Origin: Calliphora vicina
Lineage: Eukaryota > Arthropoda > Insecta > Diptera > Calliphoridae
Direction: 5' to 3'
Assembly: GCF_958450345.1 (NCBI RefSeq)
Contig: NC_088784.1
Location: 41,788,278 to 41,852,277 of the forward strand
DNA: 64,000 bases
Position 1 is the first letter of the stretch. Each line of letters opens with the position of its first letter. A model generated the notes under the pieces. It ran no database searches. It was not told the origin of the DNA and saw only the letters and a list, made by a program, of their open reading frames with translations. The position numbers and the translations under genes are program-made. Shown piece after piece: positions 60,993-64,000 of this stretch.

Positions 60993-62710
60993 TTTTTTGA
61001 TAGGAGGATTTGAAGCATTTGGTTCTGCGCTCTCAAAAGCTCTTGTATTGTGTTTTGCATGGTTGACATTATGTTAGTCATGTTTTCATTAAGAGAGGTA
61101 ATATTTTGTGTAAGCGCTTGTAACAGGTTTTCTAACCCTCCCGTATTTTGGGGTATATTAGGCTGCTTATTTTCTGACTTCAAAACACCAGCGTAAGAGT
61201 TGGTTCCAGATTTAGCCGTGTTTAATTGTGTGAAATTTGCATTCATTGTCGTAGAGTTCTTATTTTCATTATTACGGGCTACTGAATTTACTGGTGTAGG
61301 AAAATCTATGTTACCCGCAGATGGAACAAAAAATTCATCTCTCTTTGGTTGACGCCTCTCTCTCAATCTTTTTAATAATTCTTTGTAAACTGGGCATCCC
61401 CGATAATTCGCCGTATGGTCGCCACCACAGTTTCCACATTTCTTTTTGAGACCCTTTTGGATAATATCACATTGTGATGAAGAATGCAAGTCTCCGCATG
61501 CAACACATACAGTGCGTAGAGTACAATAATTTCTCGTATGTCCAAACTCTTGACAGTTACCACACTGGACGGGTCGATTTCGCTTGAGAGGTTCTTCAAT
61601 AGTTATTCTACGATTCAGTAAATAACGAAGAGAGTATATTGGGTGAGTTTCATTCCCTTTTAGTTTTTTATCATCTGGATCTAACTCTACTCTAAACATT
61701 GGTTGAGGAGTTTTGTCTCTGTTAAATATATTCATTACTACTTTCGTTTTATAGCCCAATTCTTCCAGGGCCTCCTTGATTTCGTTAGGTTCTACACTGG
61801 ACTCTATACCCTTTATGACCACTATAAGGCCTTTACTACTTTTCAGCTGATATGTGTAGAAACTCCTCTTGCCGTCGTTCAAGTATTGAGAGATTTTTCT
61901 ATAATCCTCCTCAGTGTATATGACTATTTTCGTTTCATGCACACCACCTTTTCTTATTGGGACGATGTGGAAATTATTTTTTCCAACAAGATCAATTAAT
62001 ATTTTTACCAAATTACTAGAACTAGGTTCCCGAAGAAAGATTGGTGGTGGCTTTAATGGTTTCTGATTAGAATTACCATTTTTAACAGACTTAATATTGT
62101 CATCTTCACTCAAAAGCGCGAAACGATTATTATTCAAGGGACTTGTAGTTAGTTTCTGCTTTTTAAAAGGTGTCTCCTTTTTTTGTGGACTTAAAATTCT
62201 TTTATTAATACTTATGTATCTAAGCATACCTGGTAATACTGCTGGTTTTGTTGTGGTTATATTTCTTACATCCTTTGGAATAGCACCCTTCGATGCACCA
62301 TTGTTACTACTTACGGTTTTATTAGTGTTAATTACACTTGCGCTCTCACTAGAATTTGTTTTCTGTGGTTTATTTAAAGCTTGTGTATACATGTTTAACT
62401 CTGATGTTGTTGTTGTATTTAACACAGGCGTATTGTTCTTTATATTGGAATTTTTTGTATTCTCTTTTGTGCTATATTCTATACAATCACTTTTCGGTGA
62501 TATTGATTGCATATTATTTGCATCATATAATTGAAGAGCGGGGGAACAAGAGCGAGCTCTCTCAATAGGTTTGGCGGTTAAATAATGTTTGTTGTAATTG
62601 CGATCAGTTATATTTTTTTGATCACTCTCCCCACTGAGAAATATGTATGCATTTCTGCCGTTTAAGCTGAGCCTAGCAGTCTCATCATGAGAACTCATAT
62701 GCTCTTTCAC
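60989..62710 (-). CDS. Jockey ORF1, nucleic-acid-binding Gag-like protein
   Basis: An intact 573-codon frame. The first ~240 residues are low-complexity, rich in Asn, Ser, Thr and Lys. A conserved region of the type that precedes C2HC fingers follows (GIESSVEPNEIKEALEELGY; HPIYSLRYLLNRR). Three zinc knuckles lie at about 381-438: CGNCQEFGHTRNYC, CVACGDLHSSSQC and CGNCGGDHTANYRGC. The C-terminus ends with MQNTIQELLRAQNQM, a likely amphipathic/coiled segment. In Jockey-clade elements ORF1 binds the element RNA and accompanies it to the target; here that role is inferred from homology. The stop overlaps the ORF2 ATG by 4 bp, fitting reinitiation. The start at 62710 is the first ATG of the frame. 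Confidence 0.93.
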   Translation of the reverse strand: MKEHMSSHDETARLSLNGRNAYIFLSGESDQKNITDRNYNKHYLTAKPIERARSCSPALQLYDANNMQSISPKSDCIEYSTKENTKNSNIKNNTPVLNTTTTSELNMYTQALNKPQKTNSSESASVINTNKTVSSNNGASKGAIPKDVRNITTTKPAVLPGMLRYISINKRILSPQKKETPFKKQKLTTSPLNNNRFALLSEDDNIKSVKNGNSNQKPLKPPPIFLREPSSSNLVKILIDLVGKNNFHIVPIRKGGVHETKIVIYTEEDYRKISQYLNDGKRSFYTYQLKSSKGLIVVIKGIESSVEPNEIKEALEELGYKTKVVMNIFNRDKTPQPMFRVELDPDDKKLKGNETHPIYSLRYLLNRRITIEEPLKRNRPVQCGNCQEFGHTRNYCTLRTVCVACGDLHSSSQCDIIQKGLKKKCGNCGGDHTANYRGCPVYKELLKRLRERRQPKRDEFFVPSAGNIDFPTPVNSVARNNENKNSTTMNANFTQLNTAKSGTNSYAGVLKSENKQPNIPQNTGGLENLLQALTQNITSLNENMTNIMSTMQNTIQELLRAQNQMLQILLSKK

Positions 62711-62990
62711 TCAAATCAAAAGAAAAGGAACACAAACACACTTTCTTATTAATTTAAATCTATTTTTGATAATTTAACAATTTTTTTTGGCACTATTTGT
62801 TTGTTTTTTTTTACACTGTTTTAGGTGCACAATTGGTTTTTTTTTATTATTTTTCTTTAAGCGTCCAAATCGCCAAATATTGTATATATTTTTAACTTTA
62901 AAAAAAAACTTTAACACTTTTAACTTCAATAAAAGTACGGAGCGAGCTAAAAACACGTCTGTCTCTTAAGAAAGAAAAACGAATTTATAT

Positions 62991-63570
62991 TTGAAAATCA
63001 TACTGTAGGATTTTGTGAATATCAGTCCATATTTGACCATAACTTCCATATAAGGTCCACTTCCGAAAATCAGTCAAGTACTCATAAATCTCTTAAAAAT
63101 ATCTTTATCATTCTAAAATACAACACAAATAATACTCATATACATAAAATTCACTATACCGAATTTTATGAAGATTGGCCCATAATTGGTCATAGCTTTC
63201 ATATAAGGACCGTTTCCGAAAAACGATATTATCCTTAATAAATATCTAAAACATATCGATATCAAAATGAAATTATACACAGATCAGTAATTTTATCCAG
63301 TTATCTACTGGATTTTGTGAATATCGGTCCATATTTGACCATAGCTCCTATATAAGGTCCACTACCGAAAATCACTAAAATTATCATCAATTTCTTAAAA
63401 ATAGAGTTGTCAAGTTCAAATTCGAAACAAAAAATTTCAATATTTATAAAAATTGCTGTACCAAATTTTATGAGGATCGGCCCATAATTGGTCACAGATG
63501 GAGCCTAAGAACCGGAAAACACATTAACCTACACAAATATCCAAAAAAATACTGAACTGAACCAAAATTT
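62991..63570 (-). repeat. family A repeat, continuation beyond the Jockey insertion
   Basis: Reverse-orientation tandem units of ~150 bp, each with a version of CATAGCTCCTATATAAGGTC (about 63039, 63191, 63342, 63494). The first unit aligns to the unit interrupted at 58238. The repeat end with the AACAAGTAAGAG motif is missing, replaced by family B at 63575. Confidence 0.83.
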
Positions 63571-63574
63571 TACA

Positions 63575-63715
63575 CCGTACTTTGGGATCCCTGCCCGCAC
63601 TCTTGGTGGGCCCATGAGGTCCAAATTGAAAACATTAACTCGAAAACACTTCCTCATATTTCACTTAACTCGGACCAACCGTTTAGAAGTTACAGATTTA
63701 TTTCCCTCTTTTTTT
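63575..63715 (+). repeat. dispersed repeat family B, copy 3
   Basis: GTACTTTGGGATCCCTGCCC...GGTGGGCCCATGAGGTCCAA...CCAACCGTTTAGAAGTTACAG aligns with 46395 and 50646. It abuts family A on its left. Confidence 0.78.
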
Positions 63716-64000
63716 CTAAAAATCTAGCGCTGAACTAAAAAAAACCTTGAGGGTTTTGTTATGAAAAACGTCAACTATCATTTGCTTTTGGTTTCATCCC
63801 ATTCCGATTCGGAAAGTTCGATTTTGTTGCACAGTGTAATGGATCCAAATCTCTCCCAATTTTCTTGAAATACCTTTTTTGAATTAACAACAAATTTATT
63901 AATATTCTTTAGAAAGAATTGTTTAAAACAGTTTTAAGCTAAAATTCAAAACTTAAACTTATGAAAACCTCTTGGCTATAGCGGCACCGGCCGCTGTTGT
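63716..64000. other. window end, nothing recognised
   Basis: No ORF, repeat or element end identified. A locally GC-richer stretch (GCGGCACCGGCCGCTG) lies at the very end. Confidence 0.5.

Larger units (their letters stand above)
58239..62990 (-). mobile_element. near full-length Jockey-clade retrotransposon
   Basis: About 4.75 kb on the minus strand: 5' UTR (about 62990-62711), ORF1 (62710-60989), ORF2 (60992-58381, broken), ~120-bp 3' UTR with a GATAAATAAATAAACG stretch, and a 20-nt poly(A) seen as T at 58239-58258. The 3' UTR and coding parts are homologous to the truncated copies at 20405 and 24077 but clearly diverged, so it is a related subfamily or older sibling. It is inserted in a family A repeat. 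No clean target-site duplication was identified, and the exact 5' end is uncertain by some tens of bases. Confidence 0.9.

Noticed and set aside
62097..62534. 145-codon ORF on the plus strand
   Set aside because: Lies antisense to the intact Jockey ORF1 and has a hydrophobic, low-complexity composition; a shadow frame.

Overview
The window looks like repeat-rich, probably heterochromatic DNA from a dipteran insect, most likely a calyptrate/muscoid fly. This is inference. It rests on the AT-rich non-coding background, Jockey-clade non-LTR retrotransposons with the insect ORF1/ORF2 layout, fly-type interspersed repeats, and relics of Tc1, mariner, hAT, Helitron and Gypsy elements. I found no convincing host gene, tRNA, rRNA or CRISPR array. 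Every recognisable coding region belongs to a transposable element, and nearly all are broken.

Region 1 (1-29199) is a complex satellite array. It is built from a ~418-bp monomer (B), a ~195-bp monomer (A) that equals B minus 223 bp, and a 187-bp variant of A. These form higher-order units; one of 3,353 bp is seen once in full and again in shortened form. The array is interrupted by a 2.76-kb element with TG...CA ends and a CACC duplication (16182-18938) and by two copies of the same 5'-truncated Jockey element (20405-23229, 24077-27304). Both Jockey copies sit at the same satellite base and share a truncation point and an internal deletion, so the second arose by amplification of a satellite unit that already carried the element. 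Copy 2 then received two small hAT-type elements at one palindromic 8-bp target.

Region 2 (29200-44070) is a graveyard of short, old elements: a Tc1-like relic, a Gypsy-type solo LTR, a hAT transposase scrap, a 2-kb interspersed repeat with internal tandem units, a small hairpin element, Helitron helicase pieces, and a second Tc1-like relic split by a 201-bp MITE. AT-rich DNA without recognisable genes lies between them.

Region 3 (44070-57400) holds a decayed Jockey-like element, a mariner transposase scrap cut by a partial LTR, a 241-bp MITE, a foldback arrangement of a dispersed repeat, a terminal fragment of another non-LTR retrotransposon, and a 2.2-kb TA-flanked inverted-repeat element that carries a solo LTR.

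Region 4 (57405-64000) holds the best preserved element: a near full-length Jockey-clade retrotransposon on the minus strand (about 58239-62990). Its ORF1 is intact and its ORF2 is broken once, at a small deletion. It is inserted in an older interspersed repeat. ORF1 (RNA-binding, zinc knuckles) and ORF2 (endonuclease plus reverse transcriptase) overlap by ATGA, as they do in the two truncated copies, which suggests coupled translation.
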